Positions 49,626-59,669 of a stretch of DNA of 64,000 nucleotides are shown in pieces. The DNA is taken from contig QVOM02000073.1 of the NCBI GenBank assembly GCA_003586115.2, positions 46,175,469 to 46,239,468 on the forward strand, in the 5' to 3' direction. The position numbers and the translations under genes are program-made. The notes under the pieces are model-generated. The model did no database searches. It had not been told where the DNA came from and worked only from the letters and a program-made list of their open reading frames with translations. Position 1 is the first letter of the stretch. Each line of letters starts with the position of its first letter. The stretch comes from Salvator merianae. Taxonomy: Eukaryota; Chordata; Lepidosauria; Squamata; Teiidae.

Positions 49626-49635
49626 CTAAAAATAA
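49626..49635 (+). promoter_or_regulatory. TATA-like / MEF2-like box
   Basis: The sequence CTAAAAATAA stands alone in GC-rich DNA. It fits a TATA-type core element and also the A/T-rich MEF2 consensus. It would place a transcription start near 49,655-49,665, about 200 bases before the proposed start codon. Function is inferred from position and sequence only. Confidence 0.45.
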
Positions 49636-49700
49636 CCTGCCCTGCTGCGGGAGTGGAGTGGATTGACAGGCGGGCTTTGCTCGCGCCTTGGAGCAGCAGC

Positions 49701-49719
49701 GGCGGGCGGGCGGGCGGGA
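49701..49719 (+). promoter_or_regulatory. GC-box cluster (Sp/KLF type)
   Basis: Overlapping GGGCGG units run consecutively here. They lie downstream of the TATA-like box, so they would fall in the leader if that box sets the start. Alternatively they drive a dispersed CpG-island promoter with a start closer to the coding exon. Confidence 0.45.
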
Positions 49720-49756
49720 GTCGGGAGAGGCAGCCAGTCCTCCCCGTCGCTGACTG

Positions 49757-49885
49757 ATGCTGCTGCTGCTGCTGCTCCGTAGCCACTGCAGTGCGTGTGC
49801 TGCAGTGCCCCCCGCGAGCTGCGCTCTGCCTTCAGGTCGCCCATGCTGCAGCCGGCTCCAGCAGGCATGCTCACCTTCTTCCTAG
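49757..49885 (+). CDS. Upstream ORF overlapping the proposed start codon
   Basis: An ATG at 49,757 opens a 42-codon frame beginning with Met and six Leu encoded by a CTG run. It ends at TAG 49,883-49,885, inside the proposed first coding exon and in a different frame (offset 2 from the ATG at 49,843). The ATG context is weak (C at -3). Scanning ribosomes that used it would pass the main ATG, so it may dampen translation. The Leu-rich start looks like a signal peptide itself, but the frame closes before the splice donor, so it is unlikely to be the main protein. Confidence 0.35.
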   Translation: MLLLLLLRSHCSACAAVPPASCALPSGRPCCSRLQQACSPSS

Positions 49886-49915
49886 TGTCCGGCGGCTCCA
49901 TCTGGCTTCTCGCGG
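49843..49915 (+). CDS. First coding exon of an unidentified secreted or membrane protein
   Basis: Two in-frame ATGs (49,843 and 49,867) lead into MLTFFLVSGGSIWLLA, a short hydrophobic stretch typical of a signal peptide h-region. The reading frame is cut by GTAAGT at 49,916, a consensus splice donor, leaving the exon in phase 1. The second ATG has a G at -3 and is the better start; the first has a weak context and would add eight residues (MLQPAPAG). The exon sits in the CpG island downstream of a TATA-like box, which supports it as exon 1 of a + strand gene. The frame stays open past the donor to a stop near 50,091, but those residues look like intron. I do not recognise the protein and see no second exon before the window ends, so the first intron would exceed 14 kb. 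Confidence 0.6.
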
Positions 49916-49921
49916 GTAAGT
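49916..49921 (+). promoter_or_regulatory. Splice donor of exon 1
   Basis: GTAAGT preceded by G matches the vertebrate 5' splice-site consensus. It follows directly on the hydrophobic signal-peptide-like codons. It is the main reason to stop the coding exon here and not extend the open frame. Confidence 0.6.
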
Positions 49922-50520
49922 CAGCCCATCGCCCGGGCTACCGCTCCCCAGTGCTGCTTTTCTTGGCCCTGCACATACACCACCCACTTATTGCGCTCTC
50001 TTTTGCCCTTGGAAGAGAAGCGCCTGTCGCCGAGAGCTTTGTGCTAAAGGACCCCAGGCAGCGCCAGGTGGCGGTTGGCTTGGATGGGTGACCGCCCGGG
50101 GAGCCTGGCGAAAGCAGTTTCAGTTTTCTTTCAAGGAGGGAGGACGCGGCGGAAGAAGCAGCCTCGGTGCTTCCCAGCGGAGGAAGGGAGAGAGGCGTCC
50201 GCGCCGCGATGCGATCCCTCTGCAGCAAAATGCAAAGCGACCCCCTTGGGGAGACGAATGGGCAAAGCTCTGCAATGCTCCGCGAAAGGTTGTGTTCTGT
50301 TCGGCGACATAGAGAGGCAAGCGAGGGGAAACGAAGAGATGATGTAATTCATCTCCGGGGATTTTGCTTTCCTATTAATTTGCTCGCTGCCCTCCGGGGA
50401 CTTTTATTTAGTGGCGATGCCTTTTCGGTGGCGTTCATTGAGGTGGGGGGGGAGGGCAATGGCAATGGCATATATAGGTGCGCGCGCGTGCGTGCTTGCA
50501 TCTGTGGTTGTATGAGATCC

Positions 50521-51340
50521 GTTGTAACCTGCTATTGTGTGCAGTAATGATGGTCAGTGTTTGACTGGTGACGGGATCAGACAGAGAGGATTACTGGGAC
50601 CCTAGAATAGCTGCTTTCCTCCTCGGGCTTGACTGATTTCGTTTTAGATGGCATAAGCTGCTACAGTGATTCGAAATAGAACATTGGAGCTGTGGGGGTG
50701 GCTGGGAAGAAGAAAGAGGCAATTGGTGAATCTGCGAGGATAGCCATTTATAGGCTTAGGTGAACTTTCTGCTGGCAGTCTTGGAGGCACAAAATTCTAG
50801 CTGTGCTTTTTGGGGAATCACGGTTCCCCAAAAATGATCAAGGAAGCATAATTCCCTTTGACCATGCAATCAGTTTCTGGGACTAAAATAAATGTATGGT
50901 AATTTATGTTCCATGGCAACACCAGTGATGCTCACCTTTTCTTATAAAAACTCCAAATACACTCAGACATTTCCTGCTGGACAATGGATCTGAAAACGCA
51001 TGTACTTGCCAATTAGATGGCCTTTAGCATGATATGAGTCCTATGGCAGCAAAAGAACTATTGGGGTGAGGGCAAGAAAGGGAAGATACATTTTGGAATC
51101 ATACTGTTAATATGAAATTGTACTCTTCTGAACATGTGCCAGAGACATAATAACAAAATCAGAAGACCCCCAGACCTGAATGTTTATGGGCATGCAGAGG
51201 ATGTACACCTGATGTATTTTGCCACCATCACCCATGCCACGAGCAATTCAGCTTCTAGAATTTAACTTCTTGTTGTTGTTGTTGTTTTAATAGAGAAGCA
51301 TGCACATGGCCATTCACTACTTCAGAACCTTAAAGCCTAG
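50521..51340 (+). other. Putative first intron, 5' part
   Basis: No exon-like frame is bounded by splice sites that I can support. The GC content falls back to the genomic background by about 50,550. (GTT)n occurs near 51,272-51,286. Confidence 0.5.
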
Positions 51341-51472
51341 AGCCAGGGTAGTCAAACACTGGGGTCTCCAAATGTTGCTAAACTACATCTCCCATCGCAT
51401 CTTGCCAGTAGGCAGACTGGGGCCCGTAGGAACTGTAGTTCAGGAACATCTGGAAGACCATAGCTTAGCTAC
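51340..51472. mobile_element. Short palindromic MITE (AACATCTGGA family)
   Basis: GGTCTCCAAATGTTGCTAAA, then CTACATCTCCCATC, is mirrored by GAACTGTAGTTCAGGAACATCTGGAAGACC. It matches a widespread reptilian palindromic repeat with arms like CTCCAGATGTT..GACTACAACTCCC. A partial copy (AGACTCCAACTCCCATCATA) lies at 58,897-58,916. Confidence 0.6.
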
Positions 51473-51534
51473 CTCAACCTGGAGCTTCAGACTTTGTATG
51501 TCTCCTCTCATGTGGACCTGCCTGTGCCATAAGA

Positions 51535-51870
51535 TCTGCTGGTGAGGTCTTCTTGGTTGTAGCACCCCTCTCAGCAATTAAAAGGATAGGGACTTGTGAG
51601 AGGGCCTTCTTGGTGATAGCCCCCAGTGTATGCAATAGTCGCAGGCCCCTTCACTGTGTGCAGCTAGATGTCTGGGGAAGACACGTCTCTTTATCCTAGA
51701 CTTTAGTGGAAGAAACAGCCTAGCTTTGCCTTTTAGGCACTGTTATTGATGTTTTAGTTAGTTTATTTTAATTGTGTTTTACACTGGTTTTATTGTGACC
51801 TGCACTGAGACCTCTGAATATAGGGTAATTAGATATAGATATAGATATAGATATAGATATATAGATATAT
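51535..51870 (+). mobile_element. L2-like LINE 3' end plus microsatellite
   Basis: GAGAGGGCCTTCTTGGTGAT, then AGCCCCCAGTGTATG, is a worn version of the RAFSVVAP coding block at 25.2 and 32.8 kb. A 3' end with TTTTATTGTGACCTGCACTG follows. It ends in an (AGATAT)n run at 51,831-51,870. Confidence 0.7.
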
Positions 51871-52177
51871 AAAAAGCAGAGATGTTTGAAGCACATACCA
51901 CAATGTGTTTTCAATGTACTGAAATCTGTGGGGCATGTCCTCCTATAAGTACTAATATCTACTGAGAGGGCTATTTATTCCTTAATCCTAAAGGATAGAT
52001 ATGAGAATAGGTGTGGTTCCATTAAGTGTTGGAGAACTTTTAATCTGCCGTAAAGCATACTTTTTGTGCTTACGTTTAAGATGCCAGAGAAGTAGGAGTA
52101 GCTGGCCCATGCCAATAAAATAGACAATGCCTCAGCTTTGTATTTGCTAGTATTTCACTAGCAAAAACAAAGCATAA

Positions 52178-52300
52178 GGCCTTTTCTACAGTGAACCTTA
52201 TTCTGGATTATATCCCAGAATAAGACCTTGCCATCTGCACCAGCATGCAGACAGCAGGTCCCTATTCTAGGATATAATCTGGGAAATGGCCTAGTGTAGA
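52178..52300. mobile_element. Short hairpin MITE (AAGGCCTTTTCTACAGTG end)
   Basis: GGCCTTTTCTACAGTGAACC and GGCCTAGTGTAG mark the ends. Inside, TTCTGGATTATATCCCAGAA and TAGGATATAATCTGGGAAAT form inverted repeats. A related copy lies at 61,385-61,490. Confidence 0.65.
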
Positions 52301-52491
52301 CTTCCAATATATAAGCCATCTTGAAGAGATGAAGGACAAACTGTCTATGTGTATCAGTTGTTGGGAAAGGAAAAAGAAAAATCTAATTTGCTTGTTTAGC
52401 AGAGTGCCTGGCTCCATAAATCCAGAGTTCTTTTATTTGACTCGCCTTTGCTTCTTTCACTAACTGATGCCATCAATGAAGGTAAGATTTA

Positions 52492-52971
52492 GGCCATTTC
52501 CACACTTCCACAGGGGGAGTGTTCCAGTTGGAACAGATCTGGCAGGAATTGTTTCCAGTTAGAGCAATCCCACTGTCCTGGAAAAAGGCTGTCCACACTT
52601 GGATGAGCTGTTCTGGGACAGGCCCTGTGCCACCCCACACTGCTCCAAAGCTTATGCAAGCTTTGGAATTGAAAACGACCAGGAACTAAAATTCCCGGCC
52701 TCAGAAACTAAATCGAATGCATTTAGGCAGTGCAATTTGGTGTACCAGCCAAATGTGACCCTTGCTAAACTGAAACAGAGAGGCATGTGTTTCCTGCATA
52801 CCTCCCTGGACCAATCCAGCTACCTCTGGAATGCCAGTAGACCTGAAGAAACAGGTCTCCTGGTGTCCCGGTATAGGCAGCTGCACTAGAGTATAGATGA
52901 GAGAGGCCCTGAAGAGGAATAGGCCCTGTACTATACCAGACTACCAGTAAGTATCAAAAAGACCCTTAAAA
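52492..52971. mobile_element. GGCCATTTCCACACTT-end DNA transposon
   Basis: Left end AGGCCATTTCCACACTTCC, right end near CCAGTAAGTATCAAAAAGACCC. Interior blocks include GTTCCAGTTGGAAC (palindrome) and AAGCTT(A/T)TGCAAGCTTTGG, with GACCAGGAACT resembling the CCAGGAAC block of other members. It lies directly before the long CR1. Confidence 0.6.
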
Positions 52972-52974
52972 AGT

Positions 52975-55900
52975 GAAGATGGGTCGCACTTGAACCAAGA
53001 TGGAATCTGACTGCTGGTGTTTAATAATAAAAATGTTGCAGAGCAGCTTTTAAACTAATCCTTGGAGCTGGGGAACATCTGGTTGGAAAAATGTACATTT
53101 AAGTGAGGAGGATTGGGATTATACCCATAGTACTGAGCTGAATGGGGGACTTGTAAATAATATTCAAGCAGAAGGATGAAAGAGGCAGTCTAAGAATTCA
53201 TATGGCCTTACAGGACTATTGCCTGTGAGAAATGCATACAAATATCGATGTGCAAATGCCAGAAACTTCTGAGCCAAATTAGGGGAGCTGGAGGGCTTAG
53301 TGGTTTAAAAAATTGATATTACTGACGTAACTGAAACCTAGTTGACTGGTTATCCCAGGTTACAAACTGTAGAGGAAAGACAGGAAAGGGTGAACTGGAG
53401 GTGATGTAGCATTGTACATTAAAGAAGAGATACAGTCTTATGAATTGGAATGCCTAGGTGAATCTCGCTCATCCACAGAAGTGTTATGGGCCAGAAAGTA
53501 GGTCTTATATTATGGACACTCTGTCGCCCTCCTAATCAAATCCCAAAGGAGATCAGCAGTTGGAAAATGAGGTAAAGGAGACATCTGAAAAGGAAAGGGT
53601 AGTTAAAAAGGGGGACTTCAATTACCCTCACACAGACTGGATTAACTTTTGAGGGGGAGAAAAAATTCCTAGACATGCTAAATGATTTTTCCTAGAGCAG
53701 ATTGTTGTGGAACCAACCAGGGAAAGGGAATCCTGGGGTTGATCCTAAGTAATGCTCAGGATCTGGTACAAGATGTCACTGTGGCTGCTCCAATAGGAAA
53801 CAGTGACCACAATGTGATAACCTTCAACTTAAATACAGAAAATTAAGTTGTTGATAAAATCTAACATAGAAACCTTAAACTTTCATAAAGGAAACTTCCC
53901 CAAAATGAGTAAACTAGTAAAAAGGAAGTTAAAAGGAAAGTTAGAAAAGTTCAATCAATCCAAAATGCATGGAGACTGTTTACAAATACAATAATGGAGA
54001 CTCAATTAGAATGAATACCTAAATGAAAAAAGGGCACTTCCAAGTCCAAGAGGGCACCAGTGTGGCTTACAAGTGTAGTATAGGAAGTCATTAAAATCAA
54101 GAAAAGCACATTTAGAAAATGGAAGGCTTGTCCTAATGAGGAGAACTGGATGGAACACAAATTCTGGCAGAACATATGCAAGGTGGCAATCAGGAATGTT
54201 AAGAAGGATTTGGAGGAGCATATTGCTTAAAACATCAGAAGAAATAGTAAGAACTTCTTTAAGTACCATTAAATGGACAAAAATGAAATATTAAAGAGGA
54301 CATGGAGAAGCTAAATTAATTGTTTGCCTCTGTTTGCACTGAGGAAGATAGAGCGCATATGCCTGCAACTGAGCCTATCTTTTAATGGATGGACTCAGAA
54401 GAATTAAATTAGATAGGGGTAACCAGGAAGGAGGTTGCTGCATGTCTTAATAAACTAAGGCCCTTTCTGCATGGGCCCTTAATCCACAACAGGGATTTGT
54501 GTACATCCCTTCTAGCACACATGTTAGTGCAGATCTATAAGGCCATGCCCCATGCTAGTCCTCTCTGTCTGCCTGAGACAGAGTAAGATCTGGATTAAGG
54601 GATGCCTTAATTCAGATCCCTGGTAGACCCAATTAATTGCATCTACCAGAGGACCAGCAGCCTGATTCAGAACAAAGGCATGCAGAAAGCACACCTCCCA
54701 TGCTTGGGAGTACCAGGAGGTGCCTTTCAGCAGCACACCATAGCACATCATCAAAAAGCAGCCCCCAGAGGTTCCAAGGCTAGGAACAAATGCTATTAAC
54801 CTTTGGAGGCATGGAGGTGCAGCCATGGAAAAAAAATATCACTAATCTTCAAACAAGAACCTAGGAAATTTACAGAGCAATCAACATAATAGCAATTCCA
54901 GGTAAAGTGATGGAAACCATCATTAAGGATAAAATTAGTATGCACACAGAGAAGTAAGCATTGCTGAAGGTAAATTGCATGGCTTCTACAAAGGTAAATC
55001 ATGCCTTACTAACTTTTTAGAATTCTTTGAGCATGTCAACAAGCATGTAGATAAAGGTGATTCAGTTGACATTTTCTATCTGAACTTGCAGAATGCTTTT
55101 GACAAAGTCCCTCATCAAAGGCTCTTGAATAAACTCATCAGTCAAGGAATAAGAGGACAGGTCCTGTCCTGGATTGGTAACTGGCTAACGAACAGAAAAC
55201 AGAGAGTTGGGACCTGTGCTTTTTAATTTATTCATAAATGATCTAGAAGTAGGGATAAGCAATGAGATAGCAAATTTTGTTGATGGCCCTAAATTATTCA
55301 GGGTAGTAAAAATTGAAAGAGATTGCGAAGAGCTCCAGAGGGATCTCTTGACTTTGGGTGAATGGACAACAAAGTGGCAAATGTGCTTCAGTCTTAGTAA
55401 GTGTAAAGTGATGCACATTGTGACAAAGAACCATAATTATACTTATAAACTCATGGGGGTGGCTTTGTGTGACAGACCAGAAAAGGTATCTTGGGGTTCT
55501 GGTAGACAGCTCAATGAAGATGTCCACCCAGTGCACAGTAGCAGTGAAAAAAGCAAATTCAATGCTAGGGGTAATTAGGAATGGTATAGAAAGTGTATTG
55601 GCAAGCATCATTGTGCCTCTTTATAAATCTATGATGAAGCTACATTTGGAAAGTTGTGTGCAATTACGGTCAGTGCATCTCAGAAAGGATATCATGGAAC
55701 TGGAAAAAATGCAGAGAAGGGCAACCAGAGTGATCAAGCAGCTGGAACACATCCCTTATGAAATCAGGTTGCAGTATCTAGGCTTCTTCAGCCTTGAAAG
55801 ATGGCGTCTAGGAAGTGACCTGAGTCAAATATATAAAATCATGGTATTGAAAAGATGGATAGAGAAAAATTATTCAGAGTATTTTTTTCTGTCACACATA

Positions 55901-56310
55901 ACTAGAATCAGGAGGCATTCAATGATGCTGATGGGCAGGAGAGTTAGGACCAATAATAAGGTCCTAACTTATTATTTTTCCACCCAGGGGGTCATTGGTC
56001 TATGGAACTTGTAACAGAAGTGGTGGTGACAACAACCAGCCTGGAAAGCTTTAAGAAAGGTTTGGAGGAATTCATGGAGGTCAAATGTCTCAATGACAAC
56101 TAGGTACTCTCTCCAGGTTGAAGAGGCAGGCAGGATGCCTCTAAAGGCCATTTGCAGGGAATCGAGGGGAGGAGACAGTTTTGCCGTTGTCTTCTGCTTG
56201 AGAATGCCCAGAAGCAATTGCAGGACACTATAGGGGGCAGGATGCTGGACTAGATAGGCCATGGCCTGATCCAGCAGGGCTCCTCTTATGTTCTTAGGAG
56301 ACTTTCCTCC
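52975..56310 (+). mobile_element. Long CR1 LINE with endonuclease and reverse-transcriptase relics
   Basis: In order: a 5' part; an endonuclease relic (ITDVTET near 53,317-53,337, GLILSNAQDLVQDVTVAAP then GNSDHNVITFNL at 53,734-53,835); linker; reverse transcriptase (FYKGKSCLTNFLEFFEHVNK, DKVPHQRLLNKLISQGIRGQ, GPVLFNLFINDLEVG, with the catalytic FADD region degraded to FVDGPK); C-terminal VMELEKMQRRATRVIKQLEH..GVIGLWNL; and the 3' end (CCTGATCCAGCAGGGCTCCT, then CTTATGTTCTTA at 56,285-56,296). Frameshifts and stops make it inactive. A DNA transposon interrupts it at 54,460-54,826. Confidence 0.9.
54460..54826. mobile_element. GGCCCTTTCTGCATGG-end DNA transposon inside CR1
   Basis: It starts GGCCCTTTCTGCATGGGCCC. 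It shares AGACCCAATTAATTG, TCTACCAG, GGGAGTACCAGG and AGGTTCCAAGGCTAGGAAC with 43,952-44,437. The right end is truncated. It separates CR1 coding text (NKL) from the next CR1 block at about 54,832. Confidence 0.75.
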
Positions 56311-56542
56311 AGATTTCAAGGTGGAATGAAACACTGAATAAAGAGAATACTGCCCTCTGCAAGGGATGTCTGTATTGAATCTGCCCTCTTTCTCTATCCA
56401 TTTTAATATTTTGTGTTCTGACGACATAGCACTATGTTTTTCAGCTGTTAAAACAGAAGTAATCAGTGATTTAGGAACTGTCTTACCTCTTCCTTTCTAT
56501 TGGTCCCTTGGATGACTTATTTCTATTCCAGCCCCAGAAACA

Positions 56543-57069
56543 TTGGCCGTTTTCGCACTTACAACAGTATAATATTCTAATTAGCAGGGTTCAGGCTGGC
56601 CAGGATCAGGTACGGTGATGAGTATTTGCACTTGTCAGCAATGGAACAGTTTGCCAGGTGACCAGCAGGGGGAGCAGTGTGAATGGGAATGCACTAGTTA
56701 GGTAGCTGTGTTCAAACCCAGAGGAGCTGTGTTCAGACTTGTCTCTGAAATGGCTGCAAGGGTCCAGACCCCAAAGTCCGAACCTGGGTCTGAACTTTCT
56801 GACAGCACCTGCACGGCCATGTAGTCCCCATCCCACCACCATTCCACACCAGGAAGCAGTGCGAATGCTGGAAGCTGGTGCGAATCCTGGAAGCTGATCA
56901 CGCAAGTCAGCTTCCAGACTATAGTTTTCTTGACCAGCACTATTTGGCTTCAGGTGAGCATCAGGTGGGCTTCGGTAGGTTTTAAGTCAGCTGGGGCTAT
57001 TTGCAGGTGCGAACACTCTTTACTAGCGAATCTCCTGGAACGTTTCATTTTCCAAGTGCTAACAGGCCC
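56543..57069. mobile_element. GGCCGTTTTCGCACTT-end DNA transposon
   Basis: Starts GGCCGTTTTCGCACTTACAA, ends CCAAGTGCTAACAGGCCC. In reverse orientation it carries the same interior as 18,425-18,950 and 38,134-38,605: GACCAGCAGGGGGAGCAGTG, and CACCAGGAAGCAGTGCGAA. About 525 bases, no coding capacity. Confidence 0.85.
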
Positions 57070-57188
57070 ACTGAGGTTTATCTAAAGTGCTTGAAAATGT
57101 TAACAAATTTGTATGTTATCTAAAAATGTTCAGGAGAAGAAGTTGCAAAATAGTAGCATTAATTTAGGTGAGGCACTAATTATTACTG

Positions 57189-57305
57189 GACTACATCCAG
57201 ACATCACTTATTTATTCCACTGTATTTGGAAATTCCAGAACAAAGCATGGATATTCTGGAATATCCAAATATAGTGGAATAAGTAAATGATGTCTGGATG
57301 CAACC
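57189..57305. mobile_element. 117-bp hairpin MITE (CATCCAGACATCA ends)
   Basis: Two 52-base arms (57,189-57,240 and 57,254-57,305) are reverse complements except for about seven positions, around a 13-base spacer. The ends resemble GCATCCAGACATCA. The whole element could form one long stem. No coding capacity. Confidence 0.9.
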
Positions 57306-59086
57306 TTGGTTTCTTCTCCATTCATGGTTTAGCTATTAGAGCTATTGAAGATTTTATCAGGGGTTTAATAGCTAGATGCCTCTGAAAAAGGAAGATACAA
57401 TTTCAGTGTCCTTTACAGGTGCTGTAAAGAAAAGTAAACAGAAACTGGAGATCTGTAGCATTCATGTCACACATTTGATAAAATAGTAAACTAATTAAAA
57501 GTATTGACAAGAGATAGTGTACCTTTCCAGAAGCACAGCACTACAAGTTATTTACCTAAGCTATCTAGACCCAGAAAGCTTTAAGTGCACTTCCAGCTCA
57601 GGACCATCTGCATTTTAATGTGTTAACCTGTGTTAAGCTTACTTTTTCCACAGGTTTCCACACACTGTTGGAACTTTTTGTTATTCACATTAAGGAGCCC
57701 TGCCCATTCCCCCTCAACTCAGTTGTTGAATACTTTTCGCCAACCACTGTGTGCCATTCACGTATTTTCTTGTGGCTTCTCAGAGATGAAGCGCAGTTGC
57801 AGATAACTTAGCTACTGCTGCCTCATTCCTGCTTTTTTTTTTTTTTGTGCTTCAGTAAAAGGACAGGCAAAAGAAAAAGTTGCACATAGCAATTTTTCAG
57901 AAAAAGGGAAAAAAGGAAAAGAGAAAAAAGAACTTCAGATGAAACCATCCCTGTTCTTTTATGCATTTGGGAATGAATGAATGTGGTATTGTAACAGAGA
58001 ATAGATCTACCAGGAATTCCTTGGTGTCACTATCAGGTACACACACACATATAGATTCTCAAATCAGGATTCAACTTGCCCCCCATAAGGAGCAGGAAGA
58101 GATGGCTTCCATAGCTTTCCGGCTTCCTAGCCAGGGCGGGGGGCGGGCGGGGGATGTCTTAAGAGTATGCATGCTTTTAATCAGATGGATTGTGAGGAAG
58201 CCCTGTGAGGAACAAGTGTTATCATCAAGGGACAGGACTTGTCTTCAAGTTGATTGGTCCTGCTCTGAAGGGAAACTTTGGAGGAAAAGAAGCAAAGGAA
58301 TTCGTTCTTGGTGAATAACAAGGTTTTTCTGCCTCACATGAAATACATGTAGAACTGTTCTTTCTTCCATGTAATCTAGTCTTTTCGGAGGGGCTAAATC
58401 CCACAGTGCTGAAGATTTTGTGCAGTGGAGCTGCAGGAAAGATCACAGATATGGGCTGGCATAGTGGAATTTACAGCAAGTGAAGAGGCTACTGGCACCA
58501 ATGGCTTTGTTTGGGTGAAATTTGAGAGGTAGGCACATTGGTTTGTGCATTTTATTTTTTTTTAAAGGATTGCATTTTAGCCTGCCCATGGTTCTGTCTC
58601 CAAAAGCCCCCATGGAAAAAACACACCCTCTTAACCACAATGCATCCCATCAGGAGATAAAAGCAGATTCCAGCTAGCTTTTTACCACTTTTAATTAGAA
58701 GTGCTTTCTGGAAAAATAACATAGATATGCCTGTGCTTTCCAGATAATGAATGTGAACTCTTCACCAGGAAGCCTTCTTAAAGGTAGATTATATAGCAAG
58801 TATTCAGGGCCCCAAAAATTATTCCTGGGACATATCCCTGAGGGAACATGTGTGGGATTGTACTGCTAATTGCCTACAAGATATGTGCTGCTATAGACTC
58901 CAACTCCCATCATACCTATTAGCTATGTTTTGCTGGAATTGTGTCATAAGTGAGATCCCATCTGCTCTCATACCTTTACCATATGGAAAAGAAAACAGAA
59001 ATGCTATACCCTTAATGATTGTATATATGAGGTAATTTCACAAAGTGCTGTCTGCATTTTATTTTATTTTACTTTAAACAGATATT
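57306..59086. other. Unassigned, probably intronic DNA
   Basis: No exon with supported splice sites seen. Contains a poly-T run (57,832-57,846), a G/C-rich GGGCGGGGGGCGGGCGGGGG stretch at about 58,134-58,153, and the partial palindromic MITE near 58,900. Confidence 0.5.
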
Positions 59087-59665
59087 GGGCCTTTTCGCAC
59101 TGAGCTCGGTAGACCGTTCCCAGTAGTCGGCTTCGAACCGGAGAGGTTGGGGAACGCTCGGTGCCGTTCGCACTCCCGGCCAGAGGAACGAACCCGAAGC
59201 CGACTAGCAGAGGGAACAGTGCGAATGGTAGCTGCTAGTTCGGCACCCACTTGGCACCCACTTCGTACCCAGAGGGCTGGTTACAAAGCCGGCTTCGTAA
59301 CGGCAGCTCGGTTACTCAGCCGAAAGGGCTATCCCGGGTATGAAGTATCGTACCGGGTTACGAAGCAGCGGAGCGGGGTACGGAAACTTCGCACCCCAGA
59401 TGCGAAGTGGCAGACCGCGCGCACGTAGCCGCGCCAGCCACGCCCGATGCCGAGGCAAACAGTGCGAAAGCACCATGCCCGATCTCCGCTCCATCGCGCA
59501 GGTTGGGATGAAGACATCTTTTTTGTTGTCTTGCCTTATCCAGCTTCGGGTTCGAATCGGGTACGGAGTGGTTCGGATCGGGTGAGGCGCGCGCCCGCGG
59601 CAGTGCGAAAGCTCCGTTCCAGCGAATGGACAAGAACGGTCTACCGCTACAGTGCGAAAAGGCCC
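59087..59665 (-). mobile_element. CpG-rich terminal-inverted-repeat transposon, copy 3
   Basis: Ends GGGCCTTTTCGCACTG and CAGTGCGAAAAGGCCC, with the interior in reverse orientation relative to copies 1 and 2. It retains the left-end segment that copy 2 has lost, and has a shorter GCGAAG-type repeat region. It lies within the 3' end of an antisense LINE, with ATT on both sides as a possible 3-bp duplication. CpG-rich, no coding capacity. Confidence 0.92.
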
Positions 59666-59669
59666 ATTG

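Larger units (their letters stand above)
49100..50520. promoter_or_regulatory. CpG island at the 5' end of a gene
   Basis: Base composition changes sharply here from AT-rich surroundings to GC-rich DNA dense in CpG, including an alternating GC run near 49,440 and GC-box clusters near 49,700. Unlike the three CpG-rich transposon copies elsewhere, this tract has no terminal inverted repeats and occurs once. It contains a TATA-like box, a leader and an exon with a splice donor on the + strand. CpG islands of this kind mark vertebrate promoters. A divergent transcript to the left is possible but nothing shows it. Confidence 0.85.

Noticed and set aside
49915..50091. Extension of the exon-1 frame beyond 49,915 as coding
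   Set aside because: A consensus GTAAGT donor follows the signal-peptide codons, and the downstream residues lack protein-like features; the frame is open only because of GC content.
55469..56014. 181-residue + strand frame as a host gene
   Set aside because: It is CR1 ORF2 C-terminal sequence (ELEKMQRRATRVIKQLEH), and sits in order with other CR1 blocks.
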